DNA of 6,608 nt from Holophagales bacterium. GTDB taxonomy: Bacteria > Acidobacteriota > Holophagae > Holophagales > Holophagaceae. Shown piece by piece: positions 1 through 5,416 of the stretch. The notes under the pieces were generated by a model. It was not told where the DNA came from. It saw nothing but the letters and a program-made list of their open reading frames with translations, and ran no database searches. The position numbers were made by a program, and so were the translations under genes. Position 1 is the stretch's first letter. Each line of letters begins with the position of its first letter. The DNA lies in NCBI GenBank assembly GCA_031256155.1, contig JAIRRD010000131.1, positions 1 through 6,608 on the forward strand, written 5' to 3'.

Positions 1-248
1 GGGGTGCCTTATCCATCAATTCGCCATCTAAAGTTTTTGGTGCTGCTGAAACAAATGATGTCCTCTCGGTTTCTCCTACCGCACAACTAACTGTTGAGAT
101 ACGTGGTAGGTTAGCTGAAATTCCAAATGTACGCACTTCCAGGCTAGAGGCCATTCAAAGTCAATTCGATTCAAATACCTATCGTCCGGATATTGAAATA
201 ATTGTGGATAGGCTTTTGCGTGAGCATACTCAGTTTAGCGATCATTGA
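1..248 (+). CDS. flgM: Anti-sigma-28 factor FlgM, C-terminal part (5' end outside window)
   Basis: The frame is open from base 3 to the TGA at 246-248 and gives 81 residues with no start in view, so the N-terminus lies upstream. The C-terminal half reads VSPTAQLTVEIRGRLAEIP, NVRTSRLEAIQSQF and then SNTYRPDIEIIVDRLLRE. This matches the conserved sigma-binding end of FlgM: a helix ending in the IPxVR motif, an R-(V/L)-xxI helix, the GTY turn (here NTY, with Asn for the usual Gly) and a last helix of the IADKLL type. FlgM binds sigma-28 (FliA) in the cytoplasm and blocks late flagellar genes until it is exported through the finished hook-basal body. It is the first visible gene of a plus-strand operon, 14 nt before the next start, and the link to flgK and flgL supports the call. 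What cannot be judged is its length, start and promoter. Confidence 0.85.
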   Translation, partial: GALSINSPSKVFGAAETNDVLSVSPTAQLTVEIRGRLAEIPNVRTSRLEAIQSQFDSNTYRPDIEIIVDRLLREHTQFSDH

Positions 249-262
249 GATAAGAGGCAGTT

Positions 263-577
263 ATGGTCACGCCTCTTGGACAGCGAATGGTTTTTCAAAC
301 TGCTCATACTGAGGCGGCAAGGGTTGCTCACGATGTTGCTCATCAATTACAGCGTGAAGAGGCTTTTAAAAAAAGTCTGGCAGATCGCATGGCTGAGGAT
401 AAGTACTCGGTCAAAGGCATTGCTGAGTCACAAGCGATGCGTACGGAAGAACGACAGGAAAGACAAAAACGGTTTGCTAATCAATCGAACGATGAAGGCA
501 ATAAAGAGGAAGATGATGATAGCAAACAGGATGACAAGGCAGTTTCTGCCGACAAACGATTGGATTTCTTGGCTTAA
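263..577 (+). CDS. Small charged helical protein of the flagellar operon, function unknown
   Basis: This gene encodes 104 residues from an ATG with an AAGAGG-type ribosome binding site (252-257) about 5 nt upstream. I do not recognise a named family. The first 75 residues are rich in Ala, Glu, Gln, Arg and Lys with almost no Pro or Gly, as expected for a long helix or coiled coil. Residues about 75-92 are an acidic, low-complexity stretch (DEGNKEEDDDSKQDD), and the protein ends in RLDFLA. There is no signal peptide or membrane segment. It sits 14 nt after flgM and before the FlgN-position gene, flgK and flgL, all on one strand, so a flagellar role is likely by context. A cytoplasmic export helper or assembly factor is one guess. 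An overlapping +1 frame (276-590) also encodes 104 residues, but it has an odd composition and no ribosome binding site, so I take it as a shadow. Confidence 0.72.
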   Translation: MVTPLGQRMVFQTAHTEAARVAHDVAHQLQREEAFKKSLADRMAEDKYSVKGIAESQAMRTEERQERQKRFANQSNDEGNKEEDDDSKQDDKAVSADKRLDFLA

Positions 578-598
578 TACGACTGCCTGATTGGTACG

Positions 599-625
599 AG
601 CCTTGCCCTAACTGGGCAGGAGGCT
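599..625 (+). promoter_or_regulatory. Hairpin that covers the ribosome binding site of the 98-residue gene
   Basis: An inverted repeat pairs AGCCT (599-603) with AGGCT (621-625) and TGCCC (604-608) with GGGCA (614-618), around the loop TAACT and with a two-base GG bulge (619-620). All ten pairs are Watson-Crick. The AGGAGG ribosome binding site (618-623) lies inside the 3' arm, 7 nt before the ATG at 631. There is no T-run after the stem, so it does not look like an intrinsic terminator. It could lower or gate translation of the downstream gene. Its effect in the cell is inference. Confidence 0.6.
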
Positions 626-630
626 TGTAT

Positions 631-927
631 ATGTTGCATTCGTTGCCTGCCATATTAGAAGAATTAGAGCGTACCTTGATTCAAGGCGAAGATCCAATGC
701 CGTTGATAGGGTCTATCCGCTGGTCTGAAATTGTGGACTGGCCTAAAGACCGCAATGAGGCTAATACTATCAAACAAAAAGTATCACGCATTAATGAAAT
801 AATCATAGCGCTTTATTCCCCATTGAGGGCTACGTTAATGGTTCTTGGTTCAGGAGCGCCATACAAGGCAAAAGGAGAAGCCGAGCTTCCGCCAATTTTG
901 ACAACCAGAATTGAAGCTCAGGCATAA
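631..927 (+). CDS. Small protein in the FlgN position, possible FlgK/FlgL chaperone
   Basis: I chose the ATG at 631 because the AGGAGG at 618-623 is 7 nt upstream. A TTG at 625 in the same frame is only 1 nt from that site. The product is 98 residues with no signal peptide or membrane helix. Residues 3-20 (HSLPAILEELERTLIQGE) and about 45-70 look helical, with a basic linker between, and the end (ELPPILTTRIEAQA) is extended. FlgN, the cytoplasmic export chaperone for FlgK and FlgL, is commonly encoded just upstream of flgK and is all-helical, but is usually about 140 residues, so this protein is short and the resemblance is mainly by place. The gene lies 53 nt after the previous stop, behind a hairpin that pairs with its ribosome binding site. 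Its stop codon TAA overlaps the AAGGAG of flgK, which suggests coupled translation. It may be a divergent mini-FlgN or an unrelated flagellar helper. Confidence 0.68.
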   Translation: MLHSLPAILEELERTLIQGEDPMPLIGSIRWSEIVDWPKDRNEANTIKQKVSRINEIIIALYSPLRATLMVLGSGAPYKAKGEAELPPILTTRIEAQA

Positions 928-938
928 GGAGTTAAATC

Positions 939-2432
939 ATGTACCTATTTACAGCAGGAATGGGCATTGGCCTAACCGGTCTTCAGGCTGCTCAAAACGC
1001 CATCAATGTGACCGGGCAAAATATTACCAATATTAATACCCCCGGGTACGCTCGCCAGAGAGTGAATTTAGAAACAGGTTTTTCTGTACAGATTGACAAA
1101 CTCCAATTTGGCCTTGGTGTAAATGTCAGGCAAGTTCAATCCATAAGGGATCGCTTCCTGGATATGCAGCTCACTCAAACAATCACGCACCAGTTTGGCA
1201 CCAAAATACGCTATGAGGGTATTGAAAATATCGCGTCGGTTTTTGTAGAAAACGGGGAATCCGGCCTTGATATTGAATTACAACGCTTTTTTCAGGCTTT
1301 TGAAGAACTGGCCGCTAGACCGGAAAATGATGCTGTTAGAACAAATGTGGTGACGCGCGCCCAGACACTGATTTCCGGCTTGCAAGCCCGTTATAATGTC
1401 ATAGAAGACAAGCGTACTCAAGCAAACAGGTCGGCTGCCAGCATAGTTAATGAAGTTAATATCATTGCCGCGCAAATTGCCAAACTGAATCACAATATTG
1501 CCTCGGAAGTCCCCAAGGGCTCTGATAATAATTCCAGGGATCAAAGGCAGGCCTTGGTTGACAAATTAGCCGAGTTGGTTGGAATACAGTGTTATGAAGA
1601 CACCCATGGCAGATTGACTATTACGGTTGAAAACGGAATGCCGATAGTCAGCGGAAGCAGTGCGATGCCTATGATAGCAAATAGTGTTTATGCTGATGGG
1701 AGCTACATAATTGAAATCGAGATTGGCGATTCAGGCCAAAAAATAGATGTCACAAAAGCCATTAAGAATGGCACATTAGGCGGATATCTTGACCTGCGTG
1801 ATAATATACTTGTGGGTTATATGGAAAAACTTGATCAATTAGCGGCAGGTGTTGTTTACGAGGTCAATCAACTCCACAGGAATGGTGTGGGCATAGATGG
1901 TGTGACAACCAACTTGGATTTCTTTGTTGCTATAGGCGGTGGTAATGATCCGAATGGTTTACCAACAGGCGTTAATAATTTGAATAATTACAAAGGCATG
2001 ATATCACGCATGGGAATAAATGGGCTGATTCTAAACGATCCCCAACTAATCGCGTCAGGCGATCCGTTGTCATCTGACCCGGGACCTGGAAATAATGAAA
2101 TTGCCCTAAAATTAGCAGAGCTGCAAAACGCTGATAACACTGTTGACAGCAATAACACCGGTCTTCCAGGCAATTCCGGCCCCTTTACTATATTTATTAG
2201 CAGTATTGCAAACAAAATAGGTAATGAGGCTTTAAATTACAAAGCTACTTCTAACACAGATGAAAATATTAGGGCTGCATTGGAGATTCAAAGAGATCGC
2301 CTTTCAGCAGTTGACTTTGACGAAGAAGCTACTAATTTAATAGTTTTTCAGCGAAGTTACCAAGCGTGTTCCAGATTTATCGGTGTAATTAATCAGTTGA
2401 CGGATCAGTTGGTCAACAATTTTGGGAAATAA
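939..2432 (+). CDS. flgK: Flagellar hook-associated protein 1 (FlgK)
   Basis: FlgK is the first hook-filament junction protein. It is exported by the flagellar type III system and assembles outside the cell between hook and FlgL. The 497 residues fit the family. The N-terminal D0/D1 part shows the rod/hook signature: GIGLTGLQAAQNAINVTGQN, then NITNINTPGYARQRVNLE (residues about 10-45). A long helical stretch follows at about 95-200 with LEELAARP-like features (FEELAARPENDAVRTNVV). The middle domain is variable and Gly/Asn-rich (about 330-385). The C-terminal D1/D0 helices keep NEIALKLAELQN, then DEEATNLIVFQRSYQACSRF and a final hydrophobic heptad helix ending LVNNFGK. It has no cleavable signal peptide, as expected. 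The ATG at 939 has AAGGAG (926-931) 7 nt upstream, overlapping the previous stop codon. flgL follows after 11 nt. Expression in a late class under sigma-28 is typical, but no promoter is visible here. Confidence 0.96.
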   Translation: MYLFTAGMGIGLTGLQAAQNAINVTGQNITNINTPGYARQRVNLETGFSVQIDKLQFGLGVNVRQVQSIRDRFLDMQLTQTITHQFGTKIRYEGIENIASVFVENGESGLDIELQRFFQAFEELAARPENDAVRTNVVTRAQTLISGLQARYNVIEDKRTQANRSAASIVNEVNIIAAQIAKLNHNIASEVPKGSDNNSRDQRQALVDKLAELVGIQCYEDTHGRLTITVENGMPIVSGSSAMPMIANSVYADGSYIIEIEIGDSGQKIDVTKAIKNGTLGGYLDLRDNILVGYMEKLDQLAAGVVYEVNQLHRNGVGIDGVTTNLDFFVAIGGGNDPNGLPTGVNNLNNYKGMISRMGINGLILNDPQLIASGDPLSSDPGPGNNEIALKLAELQNADNTVDSNNTGLPGNSGPFTIFISSIANKIGNEALNYKATSNTDENIRAALEIQRDRLSAVDFDEEATNLIVFQRSYQACSRFIGVINQLTDQLVNNFGK

Positions 2433-2443
2433 GAGGTTGAAAA

Positions 2444-3418
2444 ATGACATTACGTACACCTAACCCTTACCGCAGCTATCAATCGCTTCTTGATTTTCAG
2501 AGGTCTAAAGAGCGATTATCAATCTGGCAAGAACAGATTACAAAAGACAAACGTATCACACGTCTCAGTGATGATCCGACTGGTGCCGCTCTGATAATGG
2601 ATTTCCAAAATTCCATTGAGCGCAATAAAATGTATATTAAGCAAGGAGAATCCGCATCGAGTTTTTTGACAGGCACGGAAGCTGCGCTTAACTCTGTTGA
2701 TATACAAATTGACAGACTGCTGGAACTTGGTCAGCATGGCTTATCTGATATTACCGGTTCTACTGGAAGGGAAATCATAGGTATAGAAGTTGATGTTCTC
2801 CGGACAGTTATACTTGATTTGAGCAACACGAAAGAGCAGGGGAAATATATATTTTCTGGAACGAAAACAACGACTTTGCCATTTACGTTTAATCCAGGCC
2901 CATTTGCCTGGACAGTTCCAAACCCACCACCACCGCTCCCGGCAGCTCTTGAAGCTGTAACCTATGACGGAAACAGGGGTAACATTGACCTTGATGTTTC
3001 ACCCACAGCCTCTGTGACAAGCAATTTATCAGGGGAGCTTGTATTTCAGGGAAGCCGGGACGGTGCCAACAACCTTGATCCAAATCAGGACCTTTTTATT
3101 GCAGTCACACAGTTGCGTGACGGGTTGTTAAACAATGACCATGACTTGATTAAACAAGCATACGACAATATCAGGGAAATAAAAAATCGGATAAATGTGT
3201 GTTTAACGACAGTTGGCAGCCGACAGGTTCAGATTGAAAATTCTGCCACCAACTTAGGCGATTTCAACGAAGCTCTGCAATCAATCCAAAACACCTATGA
3301 AGCGCCGGATTATCCATGGGTTATCTCACAGTTCATAGCTGAACAGGCATCTCAAGAAGCAAGCCTTTCAGTCCTGTCCAAGATGGGGAGATACAGTCTT
3401 TTTGATTATATTGGTTAA
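2444..3418 (+). CDS. flgL: Flagellar hook-associated protein 3 (FlgL)
   Basis: FlgL is the second junction protein, joining FlgK to flagellin, and is related to flagellin at both ends. The product has 324 residues, normal for the family. The N-terminal D0/D1 part carries LLDFQRSKERLSIWQEQI (15-32), the motif RITRLSDDPTGAAL (37-50), the match of the flagellin-type R-I-x-x-PSDDP-x-GAA, and LTGTEAALNSVDIQIDRLLE (75-94). Residues 119-140 (LRTVILDLSNTKEQGKYIFSGT) are the usual N-terminal D1 end. The outer domain includes a proline-rich stretch, VPNPPPPLPAALE (158-170). The C-terminal helix at about 292-324 ends in YSLFDYIG, the usual amphipathic tail. The ATG has GAGG (2433-2436) 7 nt upstream. 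It lies 11 nt after flgK, and the next gene starts 8 nt after its stop. Neither fliW nor csrA, which often follow flgL, is present. Confidence 0.95.
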   Translation: MTLRTPNPYRSYQSLLDFQRSKERLSIWQEQITKDKRITRLSDDPTGAALIMDFQNSIERNKMYIKQGESASSFLTGTEAALNSVDIQIDRLLELGQHGLSDITGSTGREIIGIEVDVLRTVILDLSNTKEQGKYIFSGTKTTTLPFTFNPGPFAWTVPNPPPPLPAALEAVTYDGNRGNIDLDVSPTASVTSNLSGELVFQGSRDGANNLDPNQDLFIAVTQLRDGLLNNDHDLIKQAYDNIREIKNRINVCLTTVGSRQVQIENSATNLGDFNEALQSIQNTYEAPDYPWVISQFIAEQASQEASLSVLSKMGRYSLFDYIG

Positions 3419-3426
3419 ATAGTTAC

Positions 3427-4299
3427 GTGTCTGCAAATACCAATGGTGCGAATGTCATAGCGGCAGGTTGCCGTCATAGTGTCGGGCTTAAATTGGACGG
3501 CACTGTGATGGCAGTAGGCGATAACAGGTATGGACAATGTGATGTGTGCGGCTGGCGCAACATCGTGTCAATCGCGGCCGGCAACGTTCATATGGCGGTG
3601 AATACTGGCAATTCCCATACTGTCGGCTTAAAAGCTGACGGCACTGTCTCGGCGATTGGGTGGAATAAACATGGCCAATGCAATGTAAAGAACTGGTGCT
3701 ATATTATTGCGCTTGCAGTGGGCTGGCGATTCACTATTGGCCTTAAAGCGGATGGTAAGGTAGTTACCACCGGGCGAGGCAATGAAGGGCAATGTGATGT
3801 AAGCAGCTGGCACGATATTGCGGCGGTTACGGCGGGTGATTGGCATACTGTTGGCCTTAAATCGGACGGCACTGTGGTTGCTGTGGGGAATAATACTTAC
3901 CGCCAATGCAACGTAAGCGGCTGGCGCCATATAGTGGCGGTTGCCGCAGGGTATCTTAACACTCTTGGGCTTCAAGCCGATGGCACGGTGACCGCCATAG
4001 GTTCAAACAAACACAGCCAGTGCAATGTAAGCGATTGGCGCGGAATTATTGCAATAGCGTCAGGCAGCAGCCATACTGTCGGTCTTCAAACCGATGGCAC
4101 TGTAATAGCTGTGGGCTGGAATGAATACGGCCAATGCAATGTAAGCAGTTGGCGTGATATAGTGGCAATCGCGGCAGGTTGCGCCCATACAGTAGGTCTC
4201 AGATCGGACGGTACCGTAGTAGCTGTGGGTGACAATGAATACGGCCAATGCAATTTGGATAACTGGCGCGGCATCCGTCTCACCAACAATTCTGCTTGA
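3427..4299 (+). CDS. Seven-repeat RCC1-like beta-propeller protein
   Basis: The 290 residues consist almost wholly of seven RCC1-like repeats. Each runs roughly AIAAGxxHTVGLKxDGTVxAVGxNxYGQCNVSxWRxI, and the invariant Cys of the QC motif falls at residues 38, 85, 123, 161, 199, 237 and 275. The period is 38 residues (114 nt), except the second repeat, which is 9 longer. Seven is the blade number of a closed RCC1 propeller, although classic RCC1 blades are about 50 residues. Such proteins usually bind other proteins; the partner here is unknown. There is no signal peptide, membrane or catalytic segment. The only start that fits is GTG 3427: a TGA at 3403 blocks the frame upstream and no earlier start codon follows it. 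No ribosome binding site is visible. It may be coupled to flgL, which ends 8 nt before. GC is higher than in flgL (30/60 against 25/60 in one sampled line each), hinting at acquisition. A decayed or N-terminally truncated gene is possible. Confidence 0.8.
   Translation: MSANTNGANVIAAGCRHSVGLKLDGTVMAVGDNRYGQCDVCGWRNIVSIAAGNVHMAVNTGNSHTVGLKADGTVSAIGWNKHGQCNVKNWCYIIALAVGWRFTIGLKADGKVVTTGRGNEGQCDVSSWHDIAAVTAGDWHTVGLKSDGTVVAVGNNTYRQCNVSGWRHIVAVAAGYLNTLGLQADGTVTAIGSNKHSQCNVSDWRGIIAIASGSSHTVGLQTDGTVIAVGWNEYGQCNVSSWRDIVAIAAGCAHTVGLRSDGTVVAVGDNEYGQCNLDNWRGIRLTNNSA
3538..4254 (+). repeat. 114-nt tandem repeat within the RCC1-like gene
   Basis: From the first conserved QC cysteine codon (3538) to the last (4249) the DNA repeats with a period of 114 nt (38 codons). 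The most regular landmark is the string for (G)QC(N/D)V followed by a Trp codon two or three codons later, for example CAATGCAATGTAAGC in several units. The second interval is 141 nt, because of 27 extra bases. The units differ at many sites, so this is an old internal repeat rather than a fresh tandem array. Confidence 0.75.
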
Positions 4300-4335
4300 G
4301 GTAATTGCAAAACCCCAGGTATGAGTGTGAGTTGA

Positions 4336-4373
4336 GGGAGGTAAGAGTGGCCTATCTTCTCCCAGTTATTTTT
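4336..4373 (+). terminator. Possible intrinsic terminator after the RCC1-like gene
   Basis: GGGAG (4336-4340) and AAGA (4343-4346) pair with TCTT (4355-4358) and CTCCC (4359-4363), giving a nine-pair stem with a GT bulge and the loop GTGGCCTA. The T-rich tract TTATTTTT (4366-4373) follows. It lies 37 nt beyond the stop of the RCC1-like gene and could end the flagellar operon transcript. The bulge and the interrupted T-run make it a weak candidate. Confidence 0.4.
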
Positions 4374-4381
4374 GGTTAAAA

Positions 4382-4491
4382 ATGGCACGGTGACCGCTAT
4401 AGATTCTGACAAACACAGCCAGTGCAATGTAAGCGATTGGCGCGGAATTACTGCGATAGCGTCAGACAGCAGCTATACTGTCGGTCTTCAA
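4382..4491 (+). pseudogene. Broken second copy of part of the RCC1-like gene
   Basis: These 110 bases match 3980-4089 inside the RCC1-like gene at an offset of 402 nt. I count 8 mismatches (about 93% identity) and no gaps. The reading frame is kept and gives NGTVTAIDSDKHSQ, CNVSDWRGITAIAS and DSSYTVGLQ, then FEGLG and a TGA at 4507-4509. Five of the eight differences change the amino acid, including two Gly-to-Asp changes at conserved turn positions, as expected without selection. The piece covers little more than one repeat. The same frame opens after a TAA at 4342, with TTG 4372 as a possible start, but there is no ribosome binding site. It runs head-on into spoVG and contains that gene's stop codon. 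It could be a duplication or the far end of a once longer repeat gene. Confidence 0.8.
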
Positions 4492-4844
4492 TTTGAAGGT
4501 TTAGGTTGAAATCCAAATTCTTCAACACTGAGCAAATCTGGCCTGACAGTCTGAGATTCGCCCGACTCAAGCCTTGATATCGCCCGCGTTTCAGTGACAG
4601 ACTCAAATGCCAGAAGAACCTTGCGTTCCAGCTCTTGACGAAAATCATTATTCAGGGGGTAGGCTATATCTTTGAAACTTCCATCGCGTTTGCGCTTACT
4701 TGGCATTGCGACAAAAAAACCATCATCGTTTTCAACCACCCTCAAATCGCTAACAAGAAAACAATCATCAAATACAACCGAAGCTATGGCTTTTAGCCTG
4801 TCATCGCCATCAATTTTGACGATGCGCACGTTTGTGATTTGCAT
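4488..4844 (-). CDS. spoVG: SpoVG family nucleic-acid-binding regulator
   Basis: The product, 118 residues from the ATG at 4844, is a clear SpoVG. It has MQITNVRIVKI (1-11), the strand AIASVVFDDCFLVSDLRVVE (19-38), the hallmark DGFFVAMPSKRKRDGSFKDI (41-60) and AYPLNNDFRQELERKVL (61-77). I chose this start because it aligns with the usual MEITDVRI beginning and has AGGAG 8 nt upstream; the frame extends 21 codons further, but without a family match. SpoVG proteins bind DNA and RNA and act as global regulators in Firmicutes and Borrelia; the target here is unknown. Typical members have about 85-100 residues. This one has a tail of about 35 after the core, ending FGFQPKPSN. The stop codon and last Asn codon lie in DNA homologous to the RCC1-like repeat, so the end may have been remade. 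A TAAAAT at 4879-4884 (minus strand) is a possible -10, with no clear -35. Confidence 0.93.
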   Translation of the reverse strand: MQITNVRIVKIDGDDRLKAIASVVFDDCFLVSDLRVVENDDGFFVAMPSKRKRDGSFKDIAYPLNNDFRQELERKVLLAFESVTETRAISRLESGESQTVRPDLLSVEEFGFQPKPSN

Positions 4845-5006
4845 AGTTTTAGCTCCTTTCATACTCTTGCAAGAAGGCATTTTACCTAATCCGCTTACAA
4901 AAGACACTTAAAACTTAACAGCGCTAAGGAAGCAGGACGATTTGAAGCTGAGTAGACAGCCTAATAAATAATACTATAGTGAGTGTATTTTACAACCGTA
5001 ATAACT

Positions 5007-5211
5007 GGGCATGTATCGCCTACGTCTCCCATATGGAAGTCCGGAGCCGTTGTTTTTCAAGACCCCTTGACATGGAATTTTGGTTTTGATATTATGGAAG
5101 CTTGTGGCTCGTATGTAACTTGTTTGTGTTATTTGACCTATTACTTCTCTAGCACTCGGTGGGTCGCCTCTTAGGGAGGGAACCAAATACGATTATTTTC
5201 GGCCCATGCCC
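5007..5211 (+). ncRNA. Possible structured RNA of about 200 nt, identity unknown
   Basis: GGGCATG (5007-5013) is exactly complementary to CATGCCC (5205-5211) and could close a long structure. Inside it, ATCG (5015-5018) can pair with CGAT (5190-5193) and CTCCC (5026-5030) with GGGAG (5174-5178). CCGGAG (5041-5046) could pair with CTCGG (5155-5159), with one bulged base; alternatively GAGCC (5044-5048) pairs with GGCTC (5106-5110). A weak promoter, AATAAT or TATAGT at 4967-4980, lies just upstream on the plus strand. A rod with internal bubbles of this length would suit a 6S-type RNA, but I recognise no conserved sequence. The stems are short, may be chance, and the strand is not settled. Confidence 0.25.
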
Positions 5212-5380
5212 GATGGCTCTGTCCAACACGGATCAATAACAGTGAAAAAACCTGACGAGACTAAGTCGCAGTCCGACAAAAATCAAATAAATATAGACAA
5301 AGCGATTCAAAATAAACATAGTGTTGTTTTTGCATTAGTATCATCGCAATGCTACTATTACATCAATTTCCAATTTATCC

Positions 5381-5389
5381 TGATAGAAT
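5381..5389 (+). promoter_or_regulatory. Extended -10 promoter candidate for kdsD
   Basis: TGATAGAAT combines the TGN extension with TAGAAT, five of six matches to TATAAT. Transcription would start near 5396, giving a leader of about 20 nt before the TTG start at 5417. There is no good -35 at the usual distance, which extended -10 promoters can tolerate. An alternative is TTGCAT (5330-5335) with TACTAT (5353-5358), spaced 17 nt. Confidence 0.35.
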
Positions 5390-5416
5390 AAATCTTGTCA
5401 AAGTGTGGAGTTAAAA

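Larger units (their letters stand above)
4845..5416. other. Intergenic region of 572 bases between spoVG and kdsD
   Basis: No convincing gene lies here. Short frames at 4983-5174 and 5206-5391 (plus) and 4974-5186 (minus) have no ribosome binding site, unusual composition and no family I recognise. The left end carries the spoVG leader on the minus strand and the right end the kdsD promoter region. Between about 5000 and 5215 the sequence is more GC-rich than its flanks and has nested inverted repeats, listed separately as a possible structured RNA. Confidence 0.6.

Noticed and set aside
29..36. TAAAGTTT, identical to the sigma-28 -35 consensus, inside flgM
   Set aside because: The -10 at the right distance (GAAACAAA) does not match GCCGATAA, and it lies within coding sequence.
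276..590. A second 104-residue open frame overlapping the small gene after flgM
   Set aside because: It has no ribosome binding site at its start and its composition (many Trp, Arg and Ile) looks like an out-of-frame reading of a Lys/Glu-rich gene.
3538..4254. Regular 114-nt spacing considered as a CRISPR-like array
   Set aside because: The repeats are coding, in frame and diverged, with no identical short repeats or unique spacers.
3628..4427. Long minus-strand frames opposite the RCC1-like repeats
   Set aside because: They arise because the sense repeat lacks stop codons in that frame by periodicity. The products are repeat shadows with no start signal.
4974..4990. On the minus strand, AAATACACTCACTATAG resembles the phage T7 promoter
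   Set aside because: It lacks one base of the T7 consensus and differs at the first position, and there is no other phage sign nearby. Most likely chance.
5206..5391. 61-residue plus-strand frame before kdsD
   Set aside because: It has no ribosome binding site or family likeness, and the sequence becomes AT-rich and Asn/Lys/Ile-heavy, as in non-coding DNA.
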